A stretch of DNA of 64,000 nucleotides from Halichondria panicea (GCF_963675165.1 NC_087389.1:6186621-6250620), one strand, 5' to 3'. Positions 33,117 to 46,944 are shown, counted from the first letter of the stretch. The notes: generated by a model from the letters alone, not told the origin. Translations and numbers: made by a program.

Positions 33117-36100
33117 TTACTTGCACATTCGTGTGGCCACACCAACTCGGCAGTTTTCATGACAACCAGAGTAACCTTGCTGACAATAAGTCTCTGTCGA
33201 CCTTTGACCTTGTGGAAATTGATCGAACGAGGGCAACCTTGTTGGGTGGGTAGGGCTAAGCACCTGCCGAGGAGGGGGGCGGGGTCTGTGTCTATAGAGA
33301 CTAGGTATTGCATAGTTACCATTTTGAGAGTGACTATTAGTTGTGTGAGCATGCTCAGTAGAAGTGGGTCCAAGGTACGGGGGCGGTACTGCTCTGAGGT
33401 GGGCAGGAGAGGTGTGGCCAGCATGTTGGGAGAGGGGCATGACACTACAGGGAGAGGACGATCCCAATAGGAGTGGTTGAGAGGTGGGAGTTGGGGAAAT
33501 CCCTAGCTGTAGTTGTCTTACTGGTGAGGTGCCTGTGTTGATAGCAGGGGAAGTCCCCCGATGATTAGACGACATCCTGAGGTGTTGTGGTAGAGGGGGA
33601 ATTTCCATAACAGGCGATATCCCTAATTGATTGGGTGTGGTCCTTGGTAGCTGTGGTGGTGTAGGGGAAATCCCCATACTATCGGGAGTTCCAAGTCTAT
33701 AAGGTGACTGAGTGGTTGTCGACGGTAAAGCTGTCTCCCTATTGGCCACTGAAGGAGTGATACCACCCCCAGTCCAGTTAGGCAGGTTGGACATAGGGAG
33801 GGATGCGGGCCGCTGTGGTGGTAGGGAGAACCCAGACTGAACAGGGTAGGCCGGTGTAGAGAGAGGTGCATTGCTGAGAGGTGCAGTGGTGAATACTTGT
33901 GGTAGCAACGATTGGTCGAAGGGGTTACCGCTAGACTTTGGAGGAGGGGGGACACTCACAATGTACCTCTGCCCAGTTCCATCGCTGTGAGGGGGCGTGG
34001 CTGTCCTGTGGGATCCAAGGAAAGACCCACCATTGTGAGGGGGCGTGATTGTTGTTTGGGCTCCAAGGAAAGCTCCATTGTTGTGAGGGGGTGTGGATGT
34101 CATGTGAGGGGGCGTGGTTGTCCTGTGGGATCCAGGGAAAGCCCCATTGTTGTGAGGGGGCGTGGCTGTACGATGAGTAGAATGGTGACTGAAACTCATT
34201 CTGGGATTGTCTTGTCTTGAATCAACCGAGTATCGACGTGCACTCCGTGTGTTAGACCACCCCCTCTCAGTAGCGCTGGGTGTTTGCTGTGTGTTAGACC
34301 ACCCCCTCTCAGTAGCGCTGGCTGTGTACGCGGGACTAATAGTATTGACACTGTTACCACTGGTGAAATGTTCTGTGTTTAACGTATCGCCATTGTATGA
34401 TAGATGACCACTATTAGACAAGTTTGTAGTTGGAGGGGTGACCATTCTTTGTTGAGGTAGGATGGTGGTGGGAGGGATGACCATTCTTTGTTGAGGTACA
34501 GCAGATGGTAGGATGGTGGGACTCAACTGTGTTCTGGCAAAACTATCTGAGCAACTTTGCACTCTGTTTCTGTATATTGCATTATTGCTCACATTCTGAC
34601 TGGTTCCGATTCCATTCTGACCAATTCCATTCCGAGTATTAAGAACACAACTTGTTGGCATTTTTTGGTAGTTTTGCTGAAACAAATTTTGATTCTGTCC
34701 ACTCAAAGCTATGCCTTGTGTAGCAGCATTGACACTAGCCCTGGCAATAGATGGCTTCATCCACGGGTTAGATGAGTTTGTGATTCCCAACTTAGTACCG
34801 GTCATAGTTTGAGGCAATGCTGTTAACTTTTGAGGAGAGTAAAGGCTTGGCTGTGTCCGAGTTGCTAGTGGCAACGATTCACTTATGCTAATATTAGTCT
34901 TAGTGTTCAGTTTAGTAGTGTAGTCAGTGCTGGTCTTGTTAACAACGCAGTAGGGGGTCACAACAGCTGTCTTCTTGGTTCTGAATACAGCCTGAGGGTG
35001 GGTGGAGGATAACACACACGTCCCTCCGTTAGCAGAGTCTCTTGAGAAGCTACTGAGCCTGTCAGGGCTTGAGTCGTGTGGAGTGTAGCCTCCATGGTGC
35101 ACTGGCAGAGTGGAGACAGTGGCATGGTGCCCTGTTACATAAGATCCAGGTCCAGTGATATCGGGTCCAGCAAAATTAGAACAAGTAATTTGGTGCCCAG
35201 TTCCAATTACATTATGTCCAACAATATTAGATGCAGCAGGTCCAGTGGAATTTTGTCCACTCACACTGTTAGGGTTAGTAACGTTGTGTCGAGGTCCAGC
35301 AACATGGTGTCCAGTGGTATGAGGTCCACTAATAGTGTGTCCAGGTCCAGTAGCATGGTGTCCAGTGGTGATATTGTGAGATCCAGCAACATTATGTCCA
35401 GTGGTATTACAGGTAGGTCCAGTGGAATTGTTTTCACTAATATTGGGTACAGTTAAACCAGTGATATTATGTCCAGCAACATTATGTCCGGTGGTATGAG
35501 GTCCAGCGGTGATAGAAGACACAGCGTTTCCAGGCAATAGTGTAGAGTTGTTAAAGTGCAGCTGGTTGCTGGTTGAGTGTAGTGGGAGGTGGGCAGCACT
35601 TGCACTCTGAACTCTTGACAGTGTAGAAACGTTTCTCTGAGTTTCACTTCCAATATTATCCAAACTGGATGTCATATTTCCCATTGATAGTGTCATATGA
35701 TTTACATTGTTGCTTTTTCCATCACTAATCGATTGTTTCCATGGCGAATGATTATTACGTGACAAAACACTCGTCTGTGGGGGAGGTATCAAAACACGAG
35801 ATGAGTCCGACGTACGTGTAACCATGGATTCGACCTTTGAGCTTTCGTCCGTATCCAAACCAAACAAATTAGGATTTAAAGAGTGTGGTGTTTTCTGAGG
35901 ATAGTAAGATCTAGTACTTGACAATGACGGGTGAGGAAGAAACAAACGTTTGTCCTCCATGGTAGAAGTAGAATGGGATCTATATGGCCGGATATTTGGT
36001 GGGTTAGATTTGATAACTGGTAGTGTAGAAATTTCAGCCGAGGGTACCACTATAGGTCGCTTAGCAACTAAGGGTTTCACTAACGGTTGAGTCATCGTAG

Positions 36101-39100
36101 CCAGAGTTCTTTTTTCTGTATCATTGGTCGTTGGGCCCTTGGTCCAATTGTCAATACATAGGATGGGCTGGGGGTCATAGTTCGTGGATGTGGGTGGCTC
36201 TGTTGTTGTCGAGCCACGCCCCTTAGAAACGGGTATTTCGGATGCCGAAAACGAACGAATCCATTTTGGTTTTAACGGCACACTTTGACTGAGTGTATGT
36301 CCATTATAATCACCAGAAGCTCCAAGCTGATTAGTCGCTGTAACTCCGTTAGTGGGCAGGGCTTGAGAGGGGGGTGGTCCGTTAAATGAGGGGGCAGTCT
36401 CTTGTGGACAGACAACATTAGTAGGGGGAGCATTGTTAATATTGGGTGTTGTCGAATCAATGAAAGTACCACTCGATGGTAGAGGATTATTTGACAGAGT
36501 GATATTACTTGAGATAATCGGACGAGTGTACGTTGGAACAGTTACTGTTGTGCTAGTCAAATTGTTCGGAATTGATTGAGTTTTTGTCGTTGCAGAATTT
36601 TTTGAATATTGACTCTTATCTTGCCCGATAGTACTTTTGCTTTCATGTGAACTTTGACCCCGTAGCGGCAGGGGAGAACAGATCATGGGATAGACAGTTG
36701 CTGACGAAGCAGACTTGGTAGTGGACACTTTAGACTCTCCTTGACACACAGAGGTTGTGGTGATAATAGTATCTTTGCTAGAGGTGTGACTTACAATAGT
36801 GCTTGTATTAGCAGTGCTTGTATTAGCGACATTATCTTCTCGACCATTACTATCTCCCGTCAACATTGTTCTCAGTCGAAAGGTCTCAGGCGACTTCGAT
36901 TTTACGATTGTATTTTCATTTTCAATATTAGACAACTCTAATTGTGAGTTAGTTTCAGATTCTTCATCGTGATCGTACCAATCCATCTCCGCCTCCGGGC
37001 TTGAGGGGGCGTGGCTAGAGGGGGAGGGGCTAACAATGGGTGGGTACTTGAACATATCTTCTGGTGGACTAGATGGCAGCTTGGTTCCCGTGGAGATGTA
37101 TAATAGGTGGGCGGCAATGGGTGACAGAAGAGGTATGGAACACGGTGGGAAGTGTGTGGTGGGCGGAGGGGGTGGGGGGTACGGTGGTTTCCATGACGAT
37201 GCTGTACCACATGAGCGTTCCTTTTTAGCCGCTTTTCGACTTTTTTCCGATTGGCTCCGCCAGCCCTCCTTGTTGCTAACGGTTACGCCGTCTGATTCAG
37301 CACTTGAGGAGGCTACTATTGTTAATTTTTTAGTTTCTTCGACGGCATTGTTAGAATTAGAGTTCAAGTAAATATTAGGTCCCTCTGTTTGATCCTGTGT
37401 CATCGACGTTTGTTCTTGCCCTCGATTATCCGCTAGGGGTGGTATCACATGACCACTGGTTACTGTTGACGACTGCCCTCGATTATCCGCTAGGGGTATC
37501 ACATGACCACTGGTTACGGCCGATGACTGCTCAGCAGTACTCGTCCTTAACAGTTCAGTTGTATTTTGACCTCCGCCAGGCTGAGACGATTCATTGCCTT
37601 TTTTCTTAGGTTCTCCTGAGACGGCCATTTTTGTTTGATCTTGTTGGCACCGTGTCAGGGAGGTAGTGAGGAGTTGAGATTTGAGAGAGTCGACAATTCC
37701 TTCCGCCATTTCTGATAATTGTTCTGTAGTTACCGTGGTTACACTTGGTTCCATGGTGGGCGGAGTCTTGGATAGACCGCTCAAAGCTGATTGGTCGCCA
37801 CTTGTGATGGTGGTGGGAGGGGCCATTGGATTAATTGGAATCAGATTTGATGATTTTTGTGAAGCATTGAAATATAATTGAGCTTGGGCAGACAAAATAG
37901 ATGATTGAACTGGTTTGGTGGGTTCAAAGGTCACAGGAGATGGTTTAGGGGGAGTGGTCGAAGTTTTATCGTCTTCGTCAGAATCCAAACAAATGATTTC
38001 GATTGGTTGGTTAGGATTAGTGATGACAGGGGTAGGAGTTGGTTTACACACTAGCATTGGGGGAGGGACTGGCAACATCGGAGGGGGGGTGGGCGTTGCT
38101 AGGATACCAGGTACAGAGCTGCAGAAGGCGAGAGGAGGTACATCAGTGCATGTCACACTGCACATAATAATTGTATAAACCAATCAGGAGTTCATGATAT
38201 GTATCTCTACCGTATTACTGGAATATTTTGTGGGTGAAAAATTTTTGCAAATGAGCCAAATCAGTAAAAAATGTGACCCTTTGCGATAACCATTGCGTTC
38301 TGACAAGGATAGTGCATGTACATGTACATGTAACTAGTAGGTTTTGCAATCTTATTATTGCAAAGTGATAAATGCTCGCATATAAATTATGTGTTTGATG
38401 CTCACAAAACGTTCTAGTAATACGGTATATAATACTAGTGTTAAGTAAAATATAATGAACTCTGGACACTGCATTAATATGTGACAGGCTCTCAGAGGAA
38501 GCTATAGTTGTGTGGCAAGGCTTTTGCTTTTTTGTATGGTGGATTTCGACTAATCATAGAACTAGCTTGTAAGCACATCATTGGAAAGGAAATGTTGAGA
38601 GCACCAATCACACACCCACACCACACGCCCACACCACACACCCGCACGCACACCTTGGTAGTGGAGTGTTCTTGGCTTGCATGGCTCTGAACTCATGAAT
38701 GGAAGCGGGACCATTCTTAAGTGCTCTCAGTTCTGCCTGGAACCCGGTGAGGGCTTGGTACTTCTCCAACTCAGTCATACGTTCGTTAACACTGTCTACG
38801 AGCAGCGACTCATGCTTAAAGGGCAGCTACAAAGGGGTTAAACATAACACAGTAACACAGGGGTTAAGAAACAAAGGCATGCTTAAATTATAAAATTACG
38901 TACATTATATTATTGAGTAGACATTAATTAACAGTATTTTTATAAAACTGTGCTGTTCGATTATTCTAGATTAAATACTGGGGGGGGTGGGGTGGTGGGC
39001 GTTCATTTTGTTAACTGAGGGGTCAGGGTTTAATCTACGAGTGATTCAATACAATTGATATGAGACACTATTATTACGAGGTACCTTTGTTAGCAGCTGC

Positions 39101-42100
39101 CCGCTCGTGTAGCACAACGCCATGAGGACGGGATCAAACAAATAATCGGGAGCGAAAGGTGAAAGGTCACGGCTCGGAGGTAAGGAAGTCTGCAGAGGAA
39201 ACAACACATTAGCGTAATACAAGCGAGGTTATATCAACACAGAATCTGGACCACCAGAACCTTAGTTACGTACAGAGCCAACTCCAGTACTCTAAATATG
39301 GAGACTTATAGTGTTAAATAGAGCATCTTGGAACGTTTAGCTTTTTTTTTTCGTTGGTCCAGTAACGTTTAATTTTTGAAAGCTTAGACCTTTCAGATGG
39401 TATTTCATGATGTCATATGATGTCACTGACGTACCAGAGGTGCGGTGAGGCTGATAATGTCCTGTGTGGACAAGTGCCTCTCAGGTTGTAAGTGATCCAC
39501 CACTCTATCTGTAACCATGGGAAACAAACGTAACAACGTAACATCATATATAATTATTTAAATTACATCTATAACGATACAATATCAGAAACCATAAACC
39601 GGTAAATATGACAATTTATATTCAAAACTTTGTAATCGTATCAGGAAAATCAGGAAAAAAATGGGAGAGTGAGGGATAGAACCCACAGCCTTATCTACCT
39701 GCCCCCCACTAGCAGCTGGTGGCCTAGACCACTCAGCCACCGAGTCAGTAAATACAGTTAGATCCAATTAGTGAACCTTTAGGTTGGTTACCCAAAATAA
39801 GATAAAAAAAAAATTAAGCCATAAAAACGGGTCCATTTCTAACAAATCGCTAAGCCTATATATGTATATGGCTGACGTTTTTCCTTCAATTCATTCTAAA
39901 GCAAACACATCATTAGATATGTACTCAAAAAGCAAGTACCAAATTCGGAAAAATCTTAATCAGAAAGCAATCATTGATCTAAACAACCCTTATCTAGGCC
40001 ACACCCACATACCTGACATTCCCTGCTTTGATATCTGCCTATCGTAGATCTTCCTCTCCATTGTCCCATCGCACACAAGACGATAGATATAGCACGGCTT
40101 GGTCTGTCCGTAACGATACACACGACACACGGCTTGAGCATCGTAACAAGGGTTCCAAGATACGTCCAATACTACCACACGATTGGCCCCGATAAGATTG
40201 ATACCAAGGCAACCAGCTCTGTACGTATGGAGGGGGGTATGAACAATTTGTATCAATAACAAGTGAATAATATAATTGGAATTTGAATAATTCTAGCACA
40301 AAATTACTGGCATAATAGTAAAGGCTACAAAACGCTCATACGTGGCTGAGGGTCGTATATCCGCCATGTTCAAATATACAGTTCATTGGCTATAGCTCAC
40401 TCTGTGGAGAACACTAATACCCTCACACCCACACCACCTAACCCTCACACCCACACAGCACCCCTCACACACCCACTCACTTTGTTGAGAGCAGGAATAC
40501 CCAGCAGTCATTGTTTGAGGGGGCGTTGAAGGCAGTGATGAGTTTGTCCCTCTCCATACTACCAGTGCTCCCATCCAGACCTGTGGGGGTGTGTATGAGG
40601 GGTGGTATGGGCGGGTGAAGGTGTGTGGAGTGGTGAGAGGGGGTGAGATGTGAAACTTATTTACTGGGAGCCACAGTTTACGTAGTACAGCGCACTAGAG
40701 ACTTACGGCAGTAGTGTTTATTCTTGGTCCAGGTCAGGTTCTGATACTGCATGGCCCCATTCCCAGTCCCCATGCCAGAGTCTGGTATTGGAACGGGACG
40801 GTGTGTGAGTATCCTCTCCACACATGACAGTGTAGAGAGGCTCTGACTGAACACAAGGATCTTGTCCCTGTAGTGGACAGACTTGTCGATGAGCTCCATC
40901 AGTACCGCCATCTTAGGACTGTGCTCTAGCTGGTCAGGCGTGTAAGAGGGAAGCTGGGAGTGTGGCTGTGTGTGGGGGTGTGGGATGTATGTGTGAGGGA
41001 GTGTGTGTGAGGGAGTGGAGTGCTCGATCGCAAATTGCTATTCAGATTAACGATATTGACCTATATAAACTTATGCCCACCCACACAACTTAAGAAAGCA
41101 ACAGTGTTGACAGAATAACTCTCACCCAGTCTATTTTGCAGCTGGACTCTCCGCCGACCTTTAACCCCGAGGTAGCGGGCTTTGGGAGGCCTGCCTCATC
41201 AAGCATTCTTGTATGGGATGGGTCCTTGCCGCCCTGGGCAACCACCTCCTGGTAGTAGATGTCAGGGTGATTCCAGATCTGAGGGGAGAAGACAGTGTAT
41301 AACTTCATCATGGTCAACAGCACTATACATTGGTACAATAATTATATGTTAGGTAGGCTGTCAAAGAGCTACAAAGTACATTTTCTAAAGTAAAAATGGA
41401 CAATCTCAACTTGAGTTATAGACAATCCATCAAAACAAGCCTGTATCGGAGGGTACAATTACATAATTATGGACATGAAGAATTACTACGATTGAGCCGA
41501 TAAAACACCTGTGTCCACACAGCTGGTGGCTACTAACCACCTCTTAGGGCTAGTTTACTACATAACAGGCAATGTGTGCTCTGAGTTGAGACTAAGATTG
41601 AAAATATCGACCAGTTGCATGAATTCGGCTTCTCTACCATATCCAAGACAACACACCTTAGTACACACAGCAAATGCCTTCAGTGGACCATTACTGGCTG
41701 AAACCCCGCCCCCTTGCTCAATCAGCGACATGTTGTAGTTGTAGAGAATGCCCTGTACTTCAGACGGCCTCAGAAATAACACATGCTCAAATTTGGGGGG
41801 TAGGGTAGACTTTAAAATTTCGTGCCCCCTCCGCAAGACGAACCCCTCGAGGAGGGAGTGCAGAACATGAGATCGATAACGCATTAGACGCACATCCTGT
41901 TGTGTGTGGGCGGGGGGAGGGGCTATAGTTATACAGTGGCTATTGTGGTGGTCTGCTTATAGGGACACCACAACAGACAGTAATAGTTACAAAAATCAAT
42001 AATTTTTATTCACTAATTATTGATCAACCAAGGCACACCCACACCCACACCCACGCACAGAGCACAAACGTACATTAGGGGTGGAGTCAGCACACTGGCC

Positions 42101-45100
42101 ATTTGTGATTGGACGATCAAAAAGGTCAGCAAATTCTTGTTTAGTGCCGAGATACTTGGGCCTCACAAAGTCCACCATACACCAGTACTCAGTGAGGTTG
42201 TTCTGGAGAGGGTAGCCCGTCATCACAATGCGACGTCTGTATGTGTGGGCGGTGTGTGTGTGTGTGGGTGGTGTGTGTGTGGGGGGAGGGTTGGGTTATG
42301 ATATACTGGTCATAGAAAATTTTCATAACCTTTTTGTACAAATGGCCGCTCGAAAAGGAGTACTAAAAATTGTCCTCCAACCTTTGCTAGTGTAATAATC
42401 TAAGTAAACTTTGCTAAACCTAATTAACCGTTAGTAACAGACAACACACGGACACACCCATAACTAAAACCACGTCACATCAATGAAGTTTTGGAGATAA
42501 AGAGGTTAGGGCCCCAGATTCTGATTTATACATCGTCTTGTAGCTCTATCAAAGTACGAAGTCAACCATACACCATTTTTGTGCAGTCCAAACCAGGCTT
42601 TATACATAAATATTAATGTTTCCAAAATTTCAGAGAAAACACAAAGACCGTACCTCGTTCTGATTCGCTTGAGTGCTTGTGAGATGTTCGTGACATCGTT
42701 CTTTATCCTGTGTCCCTCGTCACACACCACAAGGTCAGGTCCGGGGTCACACAGTGCTCGCTGTATGCCTGGGGGGTACAATTATTATTACGATAGTGAG
42801 AGAGTATAATTAATTCAATCAACACAACAATGTAAATATTGAGACAGTGTTTTTCATAATTATTTTACCGTATAGCTAGTGGTTTCCGAGGAGAAAAATA
42901 TTCGTGGTTTTCGTGGTTAAATACTAGACCACAAATATTACCCAGGAATAAAGCGACCTTGCATGTATACCTTATATACCCTAGTACTAGACTAATCATT
43001 TTGCTGGTGAAAAACCTTTGCGAATGAGCCAAATCAGCAGAAAATTTGACCCTTTGCGATCAAACTATTGCGTTCTGGCAGGTTTTGCACATTTTATTGT
43101 TGCAAAGTGATCAACACTCGCAAATTTCACAAATGTTTGATGCTCGCAAAAGTAATACGATACCTGCATTGCAAGCAGCAACCACAAAAAAAAGTCCACG
43201 AAGTGGCTCAACCACCAATGTTTTGCCCCCCCCCCCGAAAAGTACCTGCTATACAGTACTTTGAGTATTACAATGCTCTACGCTACTCTACAGCTACCGT
43301 ATAAAAGGAGGGGGGGGGTTGATTTGGAGTGATCACGTGGCTATCAACTGACCAATCAGAGCGTCCATTTCCTTCTCCGTCTCGTCCAGGTTGATTGTCT
43401 CGGCTTTGGGTGGAGCATTTTTACGCCTCTTGACGGCCATTTTATTGCCAGCCAGCGAAGGAACAGACAGTGAGAGCAGGCGAAACATCTCGTATCCAAT
43501 CAGTATGACTCCGCCCACTTCCTGCCAATCCGTGATAACCTATCAAAGAAAGTTGAGTAATTATTGGAATTTTCTAAATAATCTTAGACCTGAAATAGAC
43601 AGTTGCTCAAAAGTTACCCCTAGTGACATGACATCACAAATAGATCACATGACCAGCGTGCGTGTACCTTGACCCTTGATTCCATGGTTTTGGTACTCTC
43701 TGATAATAGAAACAGTCCAAAAGTTCGATGCTGAGTATCAGGGGTCAATAGTCCGGTCAGGTGACTTGATGAGGGATTCTGATTGGCCGGCAGCCAGCGG
43801 TCAAACTCGTTGACCCAGTTTTGCAGTGTGTTGACTGGCACGACACACAGAGCGTGTTTAGCCGGAGTGTAGCGCATGAACACATCAATAAATGAAATAA
43901 CCTGCAGAGAGAGAGAGAGAGAGGGGCAAAGAGGACGTTCAAAGATGCTCTAACCAGTAAACGCTGGGTCTTCTTGTGTATTTAGAGAGTACTAGAGTCG
44001 GCTCTGTAACTGTAACTATCAACGATTTTCAGATAGCTTAGAAAGATCTGGCATGCTCAAATCTCAAATTTGGAAAATGGGCCATCATTTCTCATTTTGG
44101 GGAATAGCCATTAATTCTAATATGTCATCGGAAAGGCCTCTCTCAAAGCTTTCAGAAAATCCGTAAGTTATGGCAAGATTATATGATAGAGAGAGAGTAT
44201 CGAACGTAGGCATACTGTACATCAGATGTATGCGGAGAGTAGCATGACTTCCTGTATCTGTCACAAGCTTGGAATTTGCACACTGATCAATCCAAATGTG
44301 GGTGATGTAATCTACTATTTCAAGCTTGTGACAGATACAGGAAGTCACGCTACTCTCTGCATACATCTAATGTACAGTATGGCTACGTTTGATACTCTCT
44401 CTCTATCATAATAATCCTCTTGGTTATGGCCAATCAAAGATGCGTCTAAATTATGCACAGCAATTTTAGACTAGTATAAAATTATTGCACGATCAAGAGT
44501 GCCCCACCCACTCACTTGTAGGGTTTTGCCGAGTCCCATGGAGTGAGCCAATATACAACCAAACCCAGGTGATGACGAGTATCGCCCCAGGCTCTCTATG
44601 ATGTTGTCGTACAGAAACCGAATACCTCCAATCTGGAAGAGAAAAAATGAAATACAAGGGCAGACAAAACACTCCATTCTTTGAGTGGCTATAAAATGAC
44701 TTCTGGTGACCCAATTTGATTACTTTTGAGATTTTCTGAAAGCCTAAAAGAAGACCTTTCAGACATTGTAATTACAAAGTTGGAACAGACAAGCATTTGT
44801 GATTTCGATTGATGACCATGGGCCAATGAAATTGGGCCTAAAATGAAATATTTTGATATAATTATATTTATTTATCATAAATTATATGCATGGTAAAATC
44901 CGCTTTCAGCTTTCAGAAAACCACACAATCCTTGAAATCAAACAAGTTATTGAAGGGAAAACCAAACAAAGGTGGGGAACTTCTGCATTATACTAGATAT
45001 TAAAATGCAACAGGCATTAATAAATAATTCTGATTGCTCCATTACCACCACTAGCCCAGCCATGAAAGATAGATTTACCAGAGGCTATGAGAATTTCAAA

Positions 45101-46025
45101 GTGTTTACACCTGCCTGAGGTACTAATCCGTGCCTAATTAAGAACTCACCCACACCCAGGCAACCATTATCTGATTAGGTGAGACCACCATTGTACCTCC
45201 TATCCAGCATTTCACAAAGCCACCAAGACACATATCCTTACTTAATTCCTTTGATACCCCAAAGAGACCACCTCCATGCACTATTACTAGGAAACACAAA
45301 ACTAAAAGGCTGCAAAAACTATTTTGAACAGTACCATGCAATAATAAGAAACCCACCTGATGAGGTTTAACGATCCTGGCCACTTGCGGTGCAAGGATGA
45401 CATCAGGTTCATTCACGTTATGACTCACATTCACAACCACTCGACCATCTGGGCGTGGCACTGTTGGGTCCTCATACTTCCTGTGTAGCACTTCCCCTCT
45501 AGTCGACGTTGGCTGACCTCCGACCTTTAGCGGAGGAGCTTTCTTCTTAACTGTATCAGAATCGGACCCGGAGTCAGACTCAATAACAATAGTGTCTTTT
45601 GGTGGTGACGTTTTATTGGATAAGTCGACTACGACCATCTCGGGACTACTGTGCTCTTGTGAGGCTAGTGTGTGTGGTGGGTGGTGTGAGGCTGTGACGG
45701 GTGTGTGCGTGTGGGTGGAGGGGGAGGTTATGCTCTGCTGCAGCTCCAGTCTTCGTATCCTCTCCATCTCCGCACTCTGTGCTATGCGTGCCTCGGGGTT
45801 GAAATCCTCGACGCTCTCATAATGTGTGCGTAAGGTCTTGCGTAGACCAGCAGTATGTTTCTTTCTGTCTCTACGTCTCTTCCTTGACTTGGCCACCTTG
45901 ACAGTGCTCTCTTCTTGTCCACTTACTCTCTCTTCCTCAGATGGTGGCTCTTCATCGCTGCTACTCGAGTCACTCCCGTCGCTGCTACTAGAATCGAATT
46001 CCTCCACTTGACTATCCACGTCCAT
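33117..46025 (-). CDS. RAD54L2: RAD54L2/ARIP4-like SNF2 helicase
   Basis: DNA-dependent ATPase of the SNF2 Rad54/ATRX/ARIP4 group, a nuclear chromatin and transcription cofactor. Fifteen exons (minus): 45357-46025, 44516-44632, 43668-43901, 43353-43539, 42654-42768, 42074-42236, 41657-41896, 41126-41278, 40707-40953, 40481-40580, 40013-40218, 39435-39508, 39085-39189, 38654-38826, 33117-38118. The sum is 7785 nt, exactly in frame, giving 2594 aa. The N-terminus is acidic and Ser-rich, then basic. Walker A HSMGLGKT is near 254-260, DEGH near 419 and motif VI RVYRYGQ near 774. [17 protein letters not shown] is diagnostic for ARIP4 rather than ATRX. The last exon alone encodes about 1667 residues of Ser/Thr/Pro-rich, probably disordered tail with TPPH and GHNVAG-like repeats, so the protein is far longer than human ARIP4 (about 1467 aa). 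SUMO-interaction-like motifs are [12 protein letters not shown] and [12 protein letters not shown]. Confidence 0.95.
38210..38425. mobile_element. Tc1/mariner-type MITE in RAD54L2 last intron
   Basis: Ends CCGTATTACTGGAAT and GTTCTAGTAATACGG, flanked by TA. Internally similar to the decayed copy at 42994-43165 (AATGAGCCAAATCAG, GACCCTTTGCGAT). Confidence 0.8.
39665..39748 (-). repeat. tRNA-like pol III promoter remnant (SINE-type)
   Basis: On the minus strand an A-box-like TGGCTGAGTGG (39729-39739) precedes a B-box-like GGTTCTATCCC (39673-39683) at tRNA spacing. The would-be acceptor stem does not pair, and one B-box position deviates from GGTTCRANYCC. It therefore looks like a tRNA-derived SINE or tRNA pseudogene rather than a working tRNA. 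It lies in RAD54L2 intron 11. Confidence 0.5.
42994..43165. mobile_element. Decayed Tc1/mariner-type MITE in RAD54L2 intron 4
   Basis: Retains the interior shared with 38210-38425 and a right end AAAAGTAATACG. The left end is eroded. It is followed by a C-run microsatellite (about 43226-43238). Confidence 0.55.
44177..44416. mobile_element. Foldback repeat in RAD54L2 intron 2
   Basis: Left arm about 44177-44271 and right arm 44321-44416 are nearly perfect complements (GATAGAGAGAGAGTATCGAA paired with TTTGATACTCTCTCTCTATC), separated by a 49-bp loop. Non-coding. No clear target duplication, so transposon origin is inferred. Confidence 0.65.
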
Positions 46026-46219
46026 TATTGACACTTGCGCAAACCTTCAGAACAAGCTTTGCAACACTACAATAGAGCTACGCAACAATCTAGCTATAGC
46101 TAGCTCGTAAACAGCACAATGATTGATATGTTTGAGGTCGACCACGTGGCTCGCGGTGTTAATTTTTAGGCTTGTTCCCTTAACGATCTTTGCCATTTTA
46201 ATGTGATAAGTCAACAAAG
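46026..46219. promoter_or_regulatory. Divergent promoter RAD54L2 / LAMTOR5
   Basis: Only 194 bp separate the two start codons, so both genes probably share a bidirectional promoter. It contains the E-box CACGTG at 46143-46148 within GACCACGTGGCTC. This is the core bound by MITF/TFE factors, which in vertebrates drive lysosomal genes. No TATA box seen. Confidence 0.5.
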
Positions 46220-46944
46220 ATGGAGGTTCCGCTAGAGCAGCAAATGAATGAAATGTAAGGCACCCATGTTATGCTATGCCTCGCTAACTATATCCTCTGA
46301 CTACAGCATGTCCCAGCCGGGCGTGACGGGTGTACTGTGCACAGACAAGCAGGGACTGGCCTTAGCCTGTGAGGACTTGTAATTTTATGTCGTGGTAATT
46401 TATCGATCAAAAATTGAGTATCTAGAACTTAGAGTACAGTAAGACCTCTATTTAAAGTGACATGTAAAATATACACTATGTACGCAAAACAAGAACTTAT
46501 ATGGTACTATCACCTCGAGAGGCTGTAAAGCCTATTTGTGTGACCTTCTGCATTTGGCTTATTGATTGATATTTAATGGGCGAAATATCCAACTGTTACA
46601 TATTCAGAGTGTCGTCTCTTGAACGGTACATCAATCTAGTTGCTTTATCTGATTTCATAGTAGGCAGGCATGCTATCACTGTCCCCCCCCCCCCTCCCAT
46701 ACAGCCCAGGGCAACCTAAAGCCGGAGGTGGCTGGTCTGGTTGCAGGCCTGGCTAGCAAGGCCACCAAACTCAGACATGGAACTGGAGCTGATGACATCC
46801 CAGTGGTCTCCGTGGAGAGTGATGCAGGGTGAGCCCCTGTAGTGTAAATTGCATCGTCACATAATTATCCTTCCTCCCTCTCTCTCTAGTAATCTACTGA
46901 TAAGATCTCACGGGAACTCTACCCTCGCTATTCACAAAGTATAG
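46220..46944 (+). CDS. LAMTOR5: LAMTOR5 (HBXIP), Ragulator subunit
   Basis: Small roadblock-fold subunit of the Ragulator complex, which anchors Rag GTPases and mTORC1 at the lysosome. Four exons: 46220-46254, 46307-46368, 46705-46828, 46890-46944. They total 276 nt, 91 aa plus stop, the same length as the human protein. The N-terminus MEVPLEQQMNEIM parallels human MEATLEQHLEDTM. The core motifs GVTGVLCTDKQGLAL, DDIPVVSVESDAGNLLI and the ending LAIHKV align with human GVLCTDSQGLNL, DIPVVCLESDNGNIMI and VAVHKM. Divergent from RAD54L2. The call is secure from motif order and length. Confidence 0.93.

Noticed and set aside
33159-38178. Many open frames opposite the RAD54L2 last exon
   Set aside because: Antisense shadows of a low-complexity Ser/Thr/Pro-rich coding exon; none has splice or family support.
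39665-39748. Functional tRNA gene
   Set aside because: The acceptor stem does not pair and the B-box deviates; more likely a SINE or tRNA relic.
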